Assembly: GCF_000203915.1 (NCBI RefSeq)
Contig: NC_008391.1
Coordinates: 2,418,001 to 2,482,000 of the forward strand
DNA length: 64,000 bases
Direction of reading: 5' to 3'
Source of the DNA: Burkholderia ambifaria AMMD
GTDB lineage: Bacteria > Pseudomonadota > Gammaproteobacteria > Burkholderiales > Burkholderiaceae
A program made the position numbers and the translations under genes. Below the pieces are notes generated by a model. That model searched no databases. It saw only the letters and a program-made list of their open reading frames with translations, and had not been told where the DNA came from. Numbering within the stretch: the first letter of the stretch is position 1; the number at the start of each line of letters is the position of its first letter. Positions 35,609-44,863 of this stretch are shown here, in pieces.

Positions 35609-36892
35609 TCACACCGCCTGCCGCACCCCGAACGCCTGCTTGATCCGCGCGAACAACCCGTGCCGAGCGATCCATTCCGCATACGCGCGATAGTCGGGAT
35701 CCCGCATCAAATGCCGTTCTTCCGTCTTCGCCCGCGTGTAGTAGATCAGGTTGACCGCGACGAGCCCCGCGCAGTGCATGAGCCCGAGCTGCCAGCCGAG
35801 CGGCTCGACGAACGGTACCGACACCATCCAGTACGACAGGTTCTTCGCGATGTACGCCGGATGCTTCGTGAAGCGGTACGGGCCCGACGTGATGATCCCG
35901 CGGTTCGTGAGGTTCGAGAAACGCAGCCCGAACGAGATCGTCGACAGCGCGTAGGTCATCAGCAGCAGGATGATCACCGCGCCCCAGATCACGCGCAGTG
36001 TCGGCGCGGACAACAGCCAGTTGTCCCAGAACAGCGAGCCTTCGTAGCGGATGTAGTTGTTCGAGATCAGCGACCAGAACGGCTGGTAGCACATCAGCGC
36101 GGCGACCCAGCCGAGCGTGGTCGGCTCGACGGTGCGCACGTGGCTGTCGAGGATGCGGAACGTGCACAGGTAGCCGACGGTGCCGAACATCAGGTCCATC
36201 GTGAACGACAGGTCGTACAGGAACACGAAGGTCGCGAGCGTCATCGGCGCGTGCATCGCGTTCGCGAGCGACGCGCTCAGGTGATCGGCGTCCTTCGACA
36301 GGTAGACGGTCATCAGCGGCAGGAAGAACGCCTTCACGCCCCAGCCGGCGAGCATCTCGCGCACGGGCTGCCAGCTCGCGGGCTGCTCGCGGCGGAACAG
36401 GAAGCGGCCCCACAGCAGGTACGCGTCGTCGGTCTCGCGCTGGTGGCGATCCATCCACGCGAAGTAGAACGGCGCGGCGACGATCACGTACGGCGCAAGC
36501 GAGCGCAGCAGCGACCAGAACGGCAGGTAGAACGCGCCGTGATATTCGGGCAGCAGCCAGTAGAGCAGGCCGATGCCGGCGTAGATCGACGTCAGCGCGC
36601 CGAGCCGCGTCGTGACGCGGGCGAGGCCGAGCGTGCGCACGGCCTGCCGCGACAGTCCCGCGCTCGGGCGCAGGTAGACGCGCGAGATGAAGATTTCGTG
36701 CAGCGCGATCGTGCCGATGATCGCGAGGCTGGCGATGACCGCGCGTGTGGCCGCGTCGAGGGTCGGCTGGTCGCGGGTGATCCACAGCGCGAACAGGCCG
36801 GCCGCGATGCCGAGCAGGCCGGCGCGCAATGGTGTGGCGGAACGGGGCGGGCGGTCCGGGACCGCGGCGATGCCGTCGATGGTGGAATTCAT
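35609..36892 (-). CDS. Isoprenylcysteine carboxylmethyltransferase-family membrane protein
   Basis: A 427-residue polytopic membrane protein with about ten hydrophobic segments. The C-terminal region has SGPYRFTKHPAYIAKN and KTEERHLMRDPDYRAY, the S-adenosylmethionine-binding signatures of the ICMT/PEMT methyltransferase family. The N-terminal 250 residues are an additional membrane domain not found in small ICMT proteins. ATG 36892 has GAGG eight bases upstream. The methyl acceptor is unknown; lipids or small amines are possible. Confidence 0.8.
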   Translation of the reverse strand: MNSTIDGIAAVPDRPPRSATPLRAGLLGIAAGLFALWITRDQPTLDAATRAVIASLAIIGTIALHEIFISRVYLRPSAGLSRQAVRTLGLARVTTRLGALTSIYAGIGLLYWLLPEYHGAFYLPFWSLLRSLAPYVIVAAPFYFAWMDRHQRETDDAYLLWGRFLFRREQPASWQPVREMLAGWGVKAFFLPLMTVYLSKDADHLSASLANAMHAPMTLATFVFLYDLSFTMDLMFGTVGYLCTFRILDSHVRTVEPTTLGWVAALMCYQPFWSLISNNYIRYEGSLFWDNWLLSAPTLRVIWGAVIILLLMTYALSTISFGLRFSNLTNRGIITSGPYRFTKHPAYIAKNLSYWMVSVPFVEPLGWQLGLMHCAGLVAVNLIYYTRAKTEERHLMRDPDYRAYAEWIARHGLFARIKQAFGVRQAV

Positions 36893-37012
36893 GATCGAAT
36901 CCTCGTCGGGATGAGGGCCGGCGCCCCCGCTTGGCGGGTGACGCCGGCCGTCGGCCGGGCATTGGATTGGTACGCGCCCGGCCATTGGCCTGTGGTTTTG
37001 ATAGGTGAAGCG

Positions 37013-39085
37013 TTACTTCTTCGGGGTGGCGCCGAGCAGACCGCCGAGCAGGTTCGTCACCGGCGCGAGCAGATTGTTCGTGCTGCCCGCGGCACCGGTC
37101 GAGCTGCCGGTCAGGCCGGTCGCGACGGTGCTGCTGCCGGTGGGCGTCGTCACCGTGCCGGCCGCGCCGCTCGGGCTGGCCGTGCCGAGCGCGCCCAACG
37201 CGCCGGCCGGCGACGTCAGCGAACCCGTCAGCGTGCCGACGGGGCCGCTCGTCAGCGCACCGCCGAGGTTGCCTGTCAGGCCGCCGCCCGGCGTCGTGAC
37301 CGTGCCGGTCAGGCTGGCGCCGAGCGGGGTCAGCGAGTTGACGAGGCCGGTGACCGGCGCAAGCAGGCCGCCGACACCCGAGCCGCTGGTGCCGCTGGTG
37401 CCACTCGTTCCACTCGAGCCGAGGCCGCCGAGCGCACCCGTCACCGTGCCGAGCAGGCCGGTGATCGGCGCGAGCGGGCCGCCGCTGGTGCCACTCGTGC
37501 CGCTCGTTCCGCTGGTGCCGCCCGATCCGCTCGAGCTGCTGCCGCCGCCGAGGCCACCCGTCAGCGTACCGAGCAGACCGGTGATCGGCGCGAGCGGGTT
37601 GGTGCCGCTGCTCGAGCTGCCGCTGGACAGCAGGCCGCCGGCCGACGCCACCGTGTTGCCGAGCTGGGACACGCTGCCGCCGGCGCTCGTGCCGACCGGG
37701 TTGCCGGTCGCGCTGCCGACCTGCGAGCCGGCCAGGCCGAGGCCGCTGCCGAGCGTGCTCAGCAGGCGGCTGAGCGGCGCGCCGAGCAGGGTCGCGTTGC
37801 CGAGCGTCTGCGTGGCGCCCGGCGTCGTGACGCCGCCGGTCAGCGTGTTCGTGATCGGGTTGATCACGCTGCCGAGCTGCGTCTCGAGTTGCTGGACCGG
37901 CGCGGTGTTCAGCGCCGTGTTCAGCGCCGATGCGGTCGAGTTGACGGCGGTGCCGACCGTGTTGACCAGATCGCCGACCAGCGTCGTGGCCGGCGCGAGC
38001 GGCGACAGCGGTCCGCTGCCGAGGCTCGTCACCGCGTTGCCGAGGTTGTTGACCGCGCCGCCGGCGCCGGTCAGCAGGCCGGTGGTCGACGTGAGCGTCG
38101 GGCCGAGCGGGTTCGGCGACACGCCGATCGAGCCGAGGCCGGCCGCGACGCCGCTGCCGAGCGACTGCACGCCGTTGCCGAGGCTCGTGACGGCGTTGCC
38201 GATGCTGGTGGCCGTCGTCGGGCTCGTGCCGGGGACCTGCACGCCGCCGATCTGGGTACCGCCGTTCGCGACTGTCGTGCCCAGTCCCGTGACGAGCGTG
38301 CCGGTTTGCTGGAGGACGTTGCCGAGCGGGGTGACGTTGCTGGAGGTGCCTGAGGTGCCGGAAGTACCCGAGGTGCCGGACGTACCCGAGGTGCCGGAAG
38401 TGCCCGATGTACCGGAAGTACCCGACGTACCGGAGGTGCCCGAGGTACCGGAAGTACCCGACGTGCCGGAGGTACCCGACGTGCCGGAAGTACCCGACGT
38501 GCCGGAGGTACCCGAGGTGCCGGAAGTACCCGACGTACCGGAAGTGCCCGAGGTACCGGAAGTGCCCGACGTACCGGAAGTGCCGGAAGTGCCGGAAGTG
38601 CCGGAAGTGCCGGAAGTGCCGGAAGTGCCGGAAGTGCCGGAAGTGCCGGAAGTGCCGGAAGTGCCGGAAGTGCCGGAGGTGCCGGAGGTGCCGGAAGTGC
38701 CTGAGCTGCCGGAAGTACCCGACGTACCGGAAGTACCCGACGTGCCGGACGTACCCGAGGTGCCGGACGTACCTGACGTACCGGAAGTGCCCGACGTACC
38801 GGAAGTACCCGAAGTCCCCGAAGTCCCCGAAGTCCCCGAACTACCGCCTCCCGACGTCCCCGACGACCCCCCACCGGAAGTCCCCGAACTACCGCCACCG
38901 GACGTCCCCGTCGACGTGTTCCCGGATGCTCCCGAAGTCCCCGAGGTCCCCGAAATGCCGGACGTTCCCGACGTGCTCGGCTTGACCGACGGCGTGACCG
39001 GCCCGTCGACCGAGCCGCATCCGTAGAGTGTGACGAGCGACAGGACGGCCAGCGATACCGTCGTTTTCTTGAAGTAATGGTGCAT
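37013..39085 (-). CDS. Collagen-like surface lipoprotein
   Basis: A 690-residue protein. Signal peptide with lipobox LYGC (Cys 23). After a short linker, a collagen-like region of Gly-Thr-Ser triplets, with some GGSSGTS variation at its start, runs from about residue 40 to 250. The C-terminal 440 residues are low-complexity Gly/Leu/Thr/Val-rich, with recurrent [13 protein letters not shown] units, which could form a beta-helix or aggregation region. GAGGG lies before ATG 39085. Burkholderia collagen-like proteins are surface exposed; an adhesion or host-contact role is inferred. Confidence 0.85.
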   Translation of the reverse strand: MHHYFKKTTVSLAVLSLVTLYGCGSVDGPVTPSVKPSTSGTSGISGTSGTSGASGNTSTGTSGGGSSGTSGGGSSGTSGGGSSGTSGTSGTSGTSGTSGTSGTSGTSGTSGTSGTSGTSGTSGTSGSSGTSGTSGTSGTSGTSGTSGTSGTSGTSGTSGTSGTSGTSGTSGTSGTSGTSGTSGTSGTSGTSGTSGTSGTSGTSGTSGTSGTSGTSGTSGTSGTSGTSGTSGTSGTSGTSGTSGTSGTSSNVTPLGNVLQQTGTLVTGLGTTVANGGTQIGGVQVPGTSPTTATSIGNAVTSLGNGVQSLGSGVAAGLGSIGVSPNPLGPTLTSTTGLLTGAGGAVNNLGNAVTSLGSGPLSPLAPATTLVGDLVNTVGTAVNSTASALNTALNTAPVQQLETQLGSVINPITNTLTGGVTTPGATQTLGNATLLGAPLSRLLSTLGSGLGLAGSQVGSATGNPVGTSAGGSVSQLGNTVASAGGLLSSGSSSSGTNPLAPITGLLGTLTGGLGGGSSSSGSGGTSGTSGTSGTSGGPLAPITGLLGTVTGALGGLGSSGTSGTSGTSGSGVGGLLAPVTGLVNSLTPLGASLTGTVTTPGGGLTGNLGGALTSGPVGTLTGSLTSPAGALGALGTASPSGAAGTVTTPTGSSTVATGLTGSSTGAAGSTNNLLAPVTNLLGGLLGATPKK
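38342..38840 (-). repeat. About 54 tandem 9-bp units coding Gly-Thr-Ser
   Basis: On the + strand the units read as alternating GTGCCGGAA, GTACCCGAC and close variants. The stretch from about 38577 to 38680 is an almost pure run of one unit. Every unit is nine bases, so slippage changes length without shifting the frame. Confidence 0.92.
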
Positions 39086-39453
39086 GGTGCCCTCGACATT
39101 GGAAGTTGTGCCGAGGGCCATTACTGCAAATTCCGCGCCATGACATCTTTCACGCGACGCACCGGCGCTTTGTTGCGGAAATCGGGAATATCGGCGCGAT
39201 TTAAACGGAGGAATAGCGGTTTCGCGAGATGGGCATACCAAGCGCGCCAATCCGCCCGCTGCGATGTTCCCGTAAGGCGCCGTAACGCGCGGCGCGATGT
39301 TACGTAGCGTTCGTTCCGATGCGACGCGACGCGGGGTGGCCGTGACCGGAACGCCGACTCTTTGACGAAACCCCCGCGTGCCGCGAACATGACGCGAACC
39401 CACCCGGCCGCGGCCGGCGCCGAAGCGGCCGCGACTTCACACAGGACACCGAC
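39086..39453. other. Divergent promoter region
   Basis: 368 bases between the collagen-like gene and the CMD gene. The left 100 bases are AT-richer (around 39170-39230) and probably carry the collagen gene's promoter. GACAGGACACCGACATG precedes the CMD start on the right. No gene or RNA is recognised. Confidence 0.5.
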
Positions 39454-39852
39454 ATGAGCGAACAGGACAGGGAACAGGGCAAGGCACGCCGCGCCGAAGT
39501 CATGGGCGACGCATTCGTCGAGCGCGCGATGCGCGACCTCGACGGATTTTCGCGTCCGCTGCAGAACTGGCTGAACGAGCACGCATGGGGCAGCACCTGG
39601 CAGCGCGACGGCATCGACCTGAAGACGCGCAGCCTCTGCACGTGCGCGATGCTGGCGGCGCTGGGCCGCAGCACGGAGCTGAAGGGCCACGTGCGCGGCG
39701 CGCTCAACAACGGCGCGAGTCTCGTCGAGATCCGCGAGGTGCTGCTGCACAGCGCGCTGTACGCGGGTGCGCCGGCCGCGGTCGAAGCGTTCCGCAGCGC
39801 ACGCGAGGTGATCGCGGAACTCGGGCTGTCGCTGCCCGACGACGAAGCGTGA
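39454..39852 (+). CDS. Carboxymuconolactone decarboxylase (CMD) family protein
   Basis: A 132-residue protein of PcaC-like size. Conserved features are LKTRSLCTCAMLAALGRSTELKGHVRGALNNG and the C-terminal HSALYAGAPAAVEAFRSA. In true PcaC this fold decarboxylates 4-carboxymuconolactone in the protocatechuate branch of the beta-ketoadipate pathway. No other pca gene is nearby, so a different lactone substrate or an AhpD-like role is possible. Confidence 0.85.
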   Translation: MSEQDREQGKARRAEVMGDAFVERAMRDLDGFSRPLQNWLNEHAWGSTWQRDGIDLKTRSLCTCAMLAALGRSTELKGHVRGALNNGASLVEIREVLLHSALYAGAPAAVEAFRSAREVIAELGLSLPDDEA

Positions 39853-39929
39853 CCGACGCGCGGTGCCCGCCCCCGCAGTGCCGGCGCGCCGCCATCCTCC
39901 GCGCGAGCGCCCCGTCTACCCGATGACGC

Positions 39930-40916
39930 TCAATGCTCGACGTGCGCGCCCTGCGCCGGCACATCGACCGGTGCGGCGGCAACCTCGAGCAGCCAGTCCG
40001 CGGTCGCGTCCGGAATCGTGACGGGCAGCATGTGTCCGCCTTCGACGACCGTCAGCCGCACGCGCGCCGACTTGTTCGCCAGCGCCTCGCCGTGCACGCG
40101 CCAGTTCAGGATCGGATCGGCGCGGCCGTACAGCACGTCGACCGGCAGCGCGAGCTCCGCGTAACGTCGCTCCATCGCGGGCAGGTCGACGGGCGCCGAC
40201 AGCAGGTCCGTCGCCGTTGCGTAGAACACATGCGGGCGCAGCCCGAGCAAACCGCCGCCCTTCACCGGGAAGTCGCGCGGCACGGCTTCCGGCGCGAACA
40301 CCAGGGCGACGGCCTTGCGGCCGGTCAGGATCGTCAGCGGCACCGCGAAGGTCCACGACACGAAGCGGCGCACCAGCGGCGACGGCAGCATCAGCGGCTT
40401 GAACGGCGCCGGCGGCGCGCTCTGGTCGTGCGACAGCGGCGCGATCAGCGCGAGCCGGCTCACGCGCTCCGGATGGTTGAGGCCGACCGCGAGCGCGATC
40501 GCGCCGCCGAGCGAGTGGCCGACGAGCACCGTCCGGTCGAGCTTCAGCGCATCGAGGAACGCGGCGATCGTGCGGGCCTGCGCGAACACGTTCGCCTGCG
40601 AGCCGGCCCCGCGCAGCGAACGGCCGGCGCCGGGCCGGTCGACGAGGATCACGCGATGGTGCTGCGCGAGCAGCGTGAGCGGCAGGTACGCGAAGTTGCG
40701 CCACTGCCCGGCGAGCCCGTGCACGAACACGAGCGGCGGGCCGCTGCCGTACTCGACGTAGTGGATGCGATCGCCGCCGACGTCGACGAAGCGGCCTTCG
40801 GGCGGAAACGCGCGCGTCACGCGGCGCGCGATGAAGCCGGAAAACAGCGCGAGCACGGCGAGCACCACGACGACGCCGAGCAGCACGTTCTGGATCAGAT
40901 GAAGCGTATGGCTCAT
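39930..40916 (-). CDS. Membrane-anchored alpha/beta hydrolase
   Basis: A 328-residue hydrolase. An N-terminal membrane helix (residues ~8-30) anchors it. The oxyanion loop is VHGLAGQW, the nucleophile elbow is GHSLGG (Ser near residue 130), an acid in YGRADPI and the catalytic His in EGGHMLP. ATG 40916 lies seven bases after the monooxygenase stop, so it is third in the SDR-monooxygenase-hydrolase operon. Together the genes resemble ketone or ester degradation: Baeyer-Villiger oxidation followed by ester hydrolysis. Confidence 0.88.
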   Translation of the reverse strand: MSHTLHLIQNVLLGVVVVLAVLALFSGFIARRVTRAFPPEGRFVDVGGDRIHYVEYGSGPPLVFVHGLAGQWRNFAYLPLTLLAQHHRVILVDRPGAGRSLRGAGSQANVFAQARTIAAFLDALKLDRTVLVGHSLGGAIALAVGLNHPERVSRLALIAPLSHDQSAPPAPFKPLMLPSPLVRRFVSWTFAVPLTILTGRKAVALVFAPEAVPRDFPVKGGGLLGLRPHVFYATATDLLSAPVDLPAMERRYAELALPVDVLYGRADPILNWRVHGEALANKSARVRLTVVEGGHMLPVTIPDATADWLLEVAAAPVDVPAQGAHVEH

Positions 40917-40923
40917 GTCGGCC

Positions 40924-42486
40924 TCAACGGGTTTCGAGTACGGGTTCGGCAACCGGCGCGGCGGCCGGGCCGGCTGTCGCGCGGCGTTCGAACTTCATCG
41001 CGGAATCGGCGAGTCCGCTGAACTTGAGCGATGCGAGATCGAGCACGTAGTTCTGGTGGAATTTCCAGGGCTTGCGGTGCCCCTGCCTCGGCAGGATGCC
41101 GGCCGCGCGCTGGATGTAGCCCGAGCTCAGGTTCACCGCCGGCACGTCGCCGAGGTCGCCGGCGCCGAGCCGCGGCACGCAGGTGTCGTAGCCGTTCGCC
41201 CGCATGTGGTTGAGCAGCCGGCACACGTAGCGCGCGATCAGCTCGGCCTTCAGCGTCCACGATGCGTTCGTGTAACCGAACGACGACGCGAGGTTCGGCA
41301 CGTCGCTGTACATCATTCCTTTATAGGACACGGTCTGCGGCAAGTCGACCGGGCGGCCGTCCACCGTGACGCGCGCGCCGCCGAGCATCTTCACCTTCAG
41401 CCCGGTCGCGGTGACGATCACGTCCGCGTCGAGCTGCTGGCCGCTCTTCAGCTGCAGGCCGGTCGGCGTGAAGCGCTCGATCTCGTCGGTGACGATCGAT
41501 GCGCGGCCCGCGCGGATCGACTTGAACAGGTCGCCGTTCGGCACGAGGCACACGCGCTGGTCCCACGGCATGTAGCGCGGCGTCAGATGCTTGGCGACGT
41601 CGAAGTCGGGGCCGAGCTGCTTGCCGGCCGCGCGGATGATGAACCGCTTCGTCTGCTCGGGCTTGCGGCGCGACACGTTGTACAGGTACATCGTCAGCAG
41701 CACGTTCTTCACGCGCACGAGCCGGTGCGCGAGCCGCGACGGCAGCACGCGGCGCAATGCGTTCGCGATCCTGTCGCGTGCGGGCAGCGACACGATGTAG
41801 GTCGGCGAGCGCTGCAGCATCGTCACGTGTTTCGCGTCGGTGGCCATCGACGGCACCAGCGTGACGGCCGTCGCGCCGCTGCCGATCACGACGACGCGCC
41901 GGTTGGCATATGACAGGTCCTTCGGCCATTGCTGCGGGTGCACGATGCGGCCTTCGAACGATTCCATGCCGGCCCAGTCGGGCAGGTAGCCGCCGTCGTA
42001 GTCGTAATAGCCGCTGCACATGTAGAGGAAGCGGCACGTGTAGACGAGCGTGTCGACCGTACCGTCCCGCGTGCGCTCGATGCGCACCGTCCAGCGCGCG
42101 CGGTTCGAATCCCAGTCGGCCGCGACCACCTTCTGGCCGTAGCGAATCGTCTTGTCGATGCCGTACGCGCGTGCCGTGTCGCGGATGTAGTCGAGAATCG
42201 TCTGCCCGTCGGAGATCGCCTTGTCGCTGTGCCACGGGCGGAAGCTGTAGCCGAGCGTGAACATGTCGGAATCCGAACGAACGCCGGGATAGCGGAACAG
42301 GTCCCAGGTGCCGCCGATCGCATCGCGCGCCTCGACGATCGCGACGCTCGCGTACGGGCAGCGCTTTTTCAGGTGATACGCGGCGCCGATGCCGGACAGG
42401 CCGGCGCCGACGATCAGCACGTCGAGGTCGCGGCTGTCGCCGCAGGCGGACGGCGCGTCGCGCCCGTCGGTCGTCGTCGAGCTCAT
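40924..42486 (-). CDS. Flavin-containing (Baeyer-Villiger-type) monooxygenase
   Basis: A 520-residue monooxygenase. FAD motif GAGLSGIGAAYHL near residue 26, a GTWDLFRYPGVRSDS segment typical of EthA/MymA-like Baeyer-Villiger enzymes, NADPH motif GSGATAVTLVP near residue 200. The start overlaps the SDR stop (ATGA). The class converts ketones to esters; the neighbouring SDR could make the ketone from an alcohol and the hydrolase could cleave the ester. Substrate likely a hydrophobic ketone. Confidence 0.9.
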   Translation of the reverse strand: MSSTTTDGRDAPSACGDSRDLDVLIVGAGLSGIGAAYHLKKRCPYASVAIVEARDAIGGTWDLFRYPGVRSDSDMFTLGYSFRPWHSDKAISDGQTILDYIRDTARAYGIDKTIRYGQKVVAADWDSNRARWTVRIERTRDGTVDTLVYTCRFLYMCSGYYDYDGGYLPDWAGMESFEGRIVHPQQWPKDLSYANRRVVVIGSGATAVTLVPSMATDAKHVTMLQRSPTYIVSLPARDRIANALRRVLPSRLAHRLVRVKNVLLTMYLYNVSRRKPEQTKRFIIRAAGKQLGPDFDVAKHLTPRYMPWDQRVCLVPNGDLFKSIRAGRASIVTDEIERFTPTGLQLKSGQQLDADVIVTATGLKVKMLGGARVTVDGRPVDLPQTVSYKGMMYSDVPNLASSFGYTNASWTLKAELIARYVCRLLNHMRANGYDTCVPRLGAGDLGDVPAVNLSSGYIQRAAGILPRQGHRKPWKFHQNYVLDLASLKFSGLADSAMKFERRATAGPAAAPVAEPVLETR

Positions 42487-43409
42487 GCGAGATCCTTGGT
42501 CGGTGGGGTCGGGCGTGCGGCCGGCGCGTGCGTGCGTTCTGCCGCGGCGGCTGCCTTCGGGCACAGATTGCGTGCGCGGGCGCGGCGCACGTGGCGCAAC
42601 ACCAGCTGCTGGTAGCCGGCGCCGAGCAGCCGCGCGATCCGGTCGAGGCGCCGCGCATCGGCGCCGACCAGCACGCGGCGCGCATTGCGCTCGACGCCGG
42701 CGAGAATCTGCCGCGCGGCGTTGTCGGCCGTCGTCGCGTTGATCAGGCGGTTCGCCTGGCGGCGGTGGGTCGCTTCGTCCTGGCCCGTGAGCGCGTGGAT
42801 GCTGGTGTCGACGCGGCTCGCATCGACGATGTTGGTCGCGACGCCGCCCGGATGCACGCAGGTCGCGCTGACCGGCGCGCCGTCGAGTTCCAGCTCCATC
42901 CGCAGCGCCTCGGTGAAGCCGCGCACCGCGAACTTGGTTGCGTTGTACGCGCTCTGCGTCGGCATCGCGACGAGCCCGAACAGGCTCGACGTGTTGATCA
43001 CGTGCCCGTCGCCCGACGCGCGCAGATGCGGCAGGAACGCCTGCGTGCCGTGCACGACACCCCAGAAGTTGATGCCGACGATCCATTCGAGATCGGCGAT
43101 GCGCGCGGTCTCGGCGCTCGCGGCCAGCGACACGCCCGCGTTGTTGAAGACCAGGTTGACCTTGCCGTGTTCGGCGCGCACGAAATCGGCCCACGCGAAC
43201 ACCGCGTCGCGGTCGGCGACGTCGAGCCGCCGCATGCTCGTGCGCACGCCGTGCTTGCCGCACGCGGCCGCCGTGCCGGCGAGACCGACATCGTTGACGT
43301 CGGCGAGCGCGACCTCGCAGCCGCGCCGCGCGAGCTCGACCGCGAGGCTGCGGCCCATGCCGGAGGCGGCGCCCGTGATCGCGGCGACCTTGCCGGAAAA
43401 TCCCTTCAT
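42483..43409 (-). CDS. Short-chain dehydrogenase/reductase
   Basis: A 308-residue classical SDR. TGAASGMGR near residue 13, NNAG near residue 90, catalytic Ser in NTSSLFG and YNATK (Tyr/Lys). A C-terminal extension of about 40 residues is Arg/Ala-rich. It is first in the operon, followed directly by the monooxygenase. The operator at 43457-43476 lies in its promoter. Confidence 0.92.
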   Translation of the reverse strand: MKGFSGKVAAITGAASGMGRSLAVELARRGCEVALADVNDVGLAGTAAACGKHGVRTSMRRLDVADRDAVFAWADFVRAEHGKVNLVFNNAGVSLAASAETARIADLEWIVGINFWGVVHGTQAFLPHLRASGDGHVINTSSLFGLVAMPTQSAYNATKFAVRGFTEALRMELELDGAPVSATCVHPGGVATNIVDASRVDTSIHALTGQDEATHRRQANRLINATTADNAARQILAGVERNARRVLVGADARRLDRIARLLGAGYQQLVLRHVRRARARNLCPKAAAAAERTHAPAARPTPPTKDLA

Positions 43410-43456
43410 TCGTCTTCCTCCCGTTCCGCTTGCACTGCGCCGGCGGCGTGCTTATT

Positions 43457-43476
43457 GTGGTGATGTTCGTCACCAC
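43457..43476. promoter_or_regulatory. TetR-type operator, perfect inverted repeat
   Basis: GTGGTGA-tgttcg-TCACCAC: perfect 7-bp arms with a 6-base spacer in the 87-base gap between the SDR operon and tetR. Placement and symmetry strongly suggest that the adjacent TetR protein represses both directions. Confidence 0.75.
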
Positions 43477-43496
43477 TTTAGTTTTCGGGTGTCCTG

Positions 43497-44153
43497 ATGT
43501 CAAATAGCGAAATGGAGAAAGCACTCGAAACGGAAAAACGGGGGCGCGCGTACGGCGGTGTCGCGCCCGAGGTGCGCGCCGCCGAGCGGCGCGACGCGCT
43601 GATCCGCGCGGCGACGCGCGTGTTCGGCACGGTCGGCTTTCGCAAGGCGACCGTGCGGTCGATCTGCCAGCAAGCGAAGCTGAACGACCGCTATTTCTAT
43701 GCGGCGTTCGACAGCACGGAGGATTTGCTGCGCTGCACCTACCTGCATCACGCGCAGCAACTGCACGACGCGGTCGAGCGGGCGGTGGCCGAGCGCGGCG
43801 GCGATCTGCGCGAGCGCGTCGACGCGGGGCTCGCCGCGTTCTTCGGCTTCCTGCGCGACCCGTGCGCGGCGCGCGTGCTGCTGCTCGAGGTGATGGGCGT
43901 GAGCGCGGACACCGACATGACCTACCAGCGGATGCTGATCGACTTCGGCAAGCTGATCATGGCGATCGGCGCGGCGCGCGAAGCCGTGACGCCCGCGGAG
44001 CGCATCGAGCAGCGGCTCGTCGGGCTCGCGCTGGTCGGCGCGATGACGAATGTCGGCGCCGCATGGCTGCTCACCGAATATCGCGATCCGGAGGCCCAGA
44101 TGATCGCGAGTTGCAGGAAAGTGCTGCTGGGCACGTTGCGGGAAGAGGGGTAG
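43497..44153 (+). CDS. TetR family transcriptional regulator
   Basis: A 218-residue regulator: N-terminal helix-turn-helix (ATRVFGTVGFRKATVRSICQQAKLNDRYFYAAF, residues ~38-70) and a helical ligand domain. Divergent from the SDR-monooxygenase-hydrolase operon and presumably its repressor, induced by the substrate. Confidence 0.92.
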   Translation: MSNSEMEKALETEKRGRAYGGVAPEVRAAERRDALIRAATRVFGTVGFRKATVRSICQQAKLNDRYFYAAFDSTEDLLRCTYLHHAQQLHDAVERAVAERGGDLRERVDAGLAAFFGFLRDPCAARVLLLEVMGVSADTDMTYQRMLIDFGKLIMAIGAAREAVTPAERIEQRLVGLALVGAMTNVGAAWLLTEYRDPEAQMIASCRKVLLGTLREEG

Positions 44154-44464
44154 CGCGAGGGCCAAGCGCCTGGCGGCGCCCGGATTGAAGGGTCGAAGCG
44201 CGATTCCGCGCATGTCGCGATTCGATCCATGTTTCGTCTTGGTGAATTCTCGCATGCAATCCGTAATGGTAATTAACGGGTGGGGATCTATATTAACAAG
44301 GCGCAGAATTTCACTAAGTTGTCGTTGGCTATATTCATTTTTGATTTTCAGGCTTGCGAATATCGATAATCGAATTTAAATGAAACAAGCCGGCGCGACG
44401 CCAATGAAAATTGACGTTGCGTCGGCCCTGCACGCGAAACGTGTCGCGCGCGTGCACTGCGAGA
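44154..44464. other. AT-rich intergenic island
   Basis: 311 bases with clearly low GC (around 44230-44400) and no gene. A GC-rich hairpin (TGCACGCGA .. TCGCGCGTGCA, 44428-44458) lies just downstream of the lectin stop on the reverse strand and may terminate or stabilise its transcript. Confidence 0.5.
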
Positions 44465-44728
44465 TTACAAGCCCGTGTATGCGCCCCGGGTCCAGCCATC
44501 ACCATCCCAGCACCATTCGGTTGTCGAGCCCCCACTGGTCGCATACACGCGGATATGCACGGCGCTCCCGCTCAACCAGCACGTCGCCGACACGTTGTCG
44601 CCGGCCTGGTTGAACGCCCCCGTGTACCAGTTCGACCCGTCGTAGCAGCGCTCGGTGATCTTGTTGCCGTTGGCCGTGTAGACGCGAATCGACGGCGTGG
44701 TTCCCCAGGAAATTGCGGCGGTTTGCAT
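44465..44728 (-). CDS. bambL: Fucose-binding beta-propeller lectin (BambL/RSL-like)
   Basis: An 87-residue lectin made of two similar halves: [23 protein letters not shown] and [24 protein letters not shown], each ending in a WYTGAF or WTRGAY blade motif. Each half is one blade; in the family three monomers form a six-bladed propeller with fucose sites lined by the Arg, Glu and Trp of these motifs. Length and sequence match my memory of B. ambifaria BambL, which binds fucosylated host glycans. AAGGAG lies seven bases before ATG 44728. No signal peptide, as in relatives. It sits in an AT-rich island, hinting at silencing or transfer. Confidence 0.88.
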   Translation of the reverse strand: MQTAAISWGTTPSIRVYTANGNKITERCYDGSNWYTGAFNQAGDNVSATCWLSGSAVHIRVYATSGGSTTEWCWDGDGWTRGAYTGL

Positions 44729-44863
44729 GTTCAAACTCCTTGATTGGAATAAGGCGGAGAATTGAAGCGTTTCGGTAAAACGCGATTCCGCGCATTACCG
44801 GGAATAAGGTTATATGAAAATCTCGAAAATCAATATGAGATTTTTTGTGAATAAATGGCGCGA

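Noticed and set aside
37005..39026. 673-codon frame on the + strand with Val-Pro-Glu repeats
   Set aside because: Antisense image of the Gly-Thr-Ser tract; the reverse strand has the signal peptide, lipobox and ribosome binding site.
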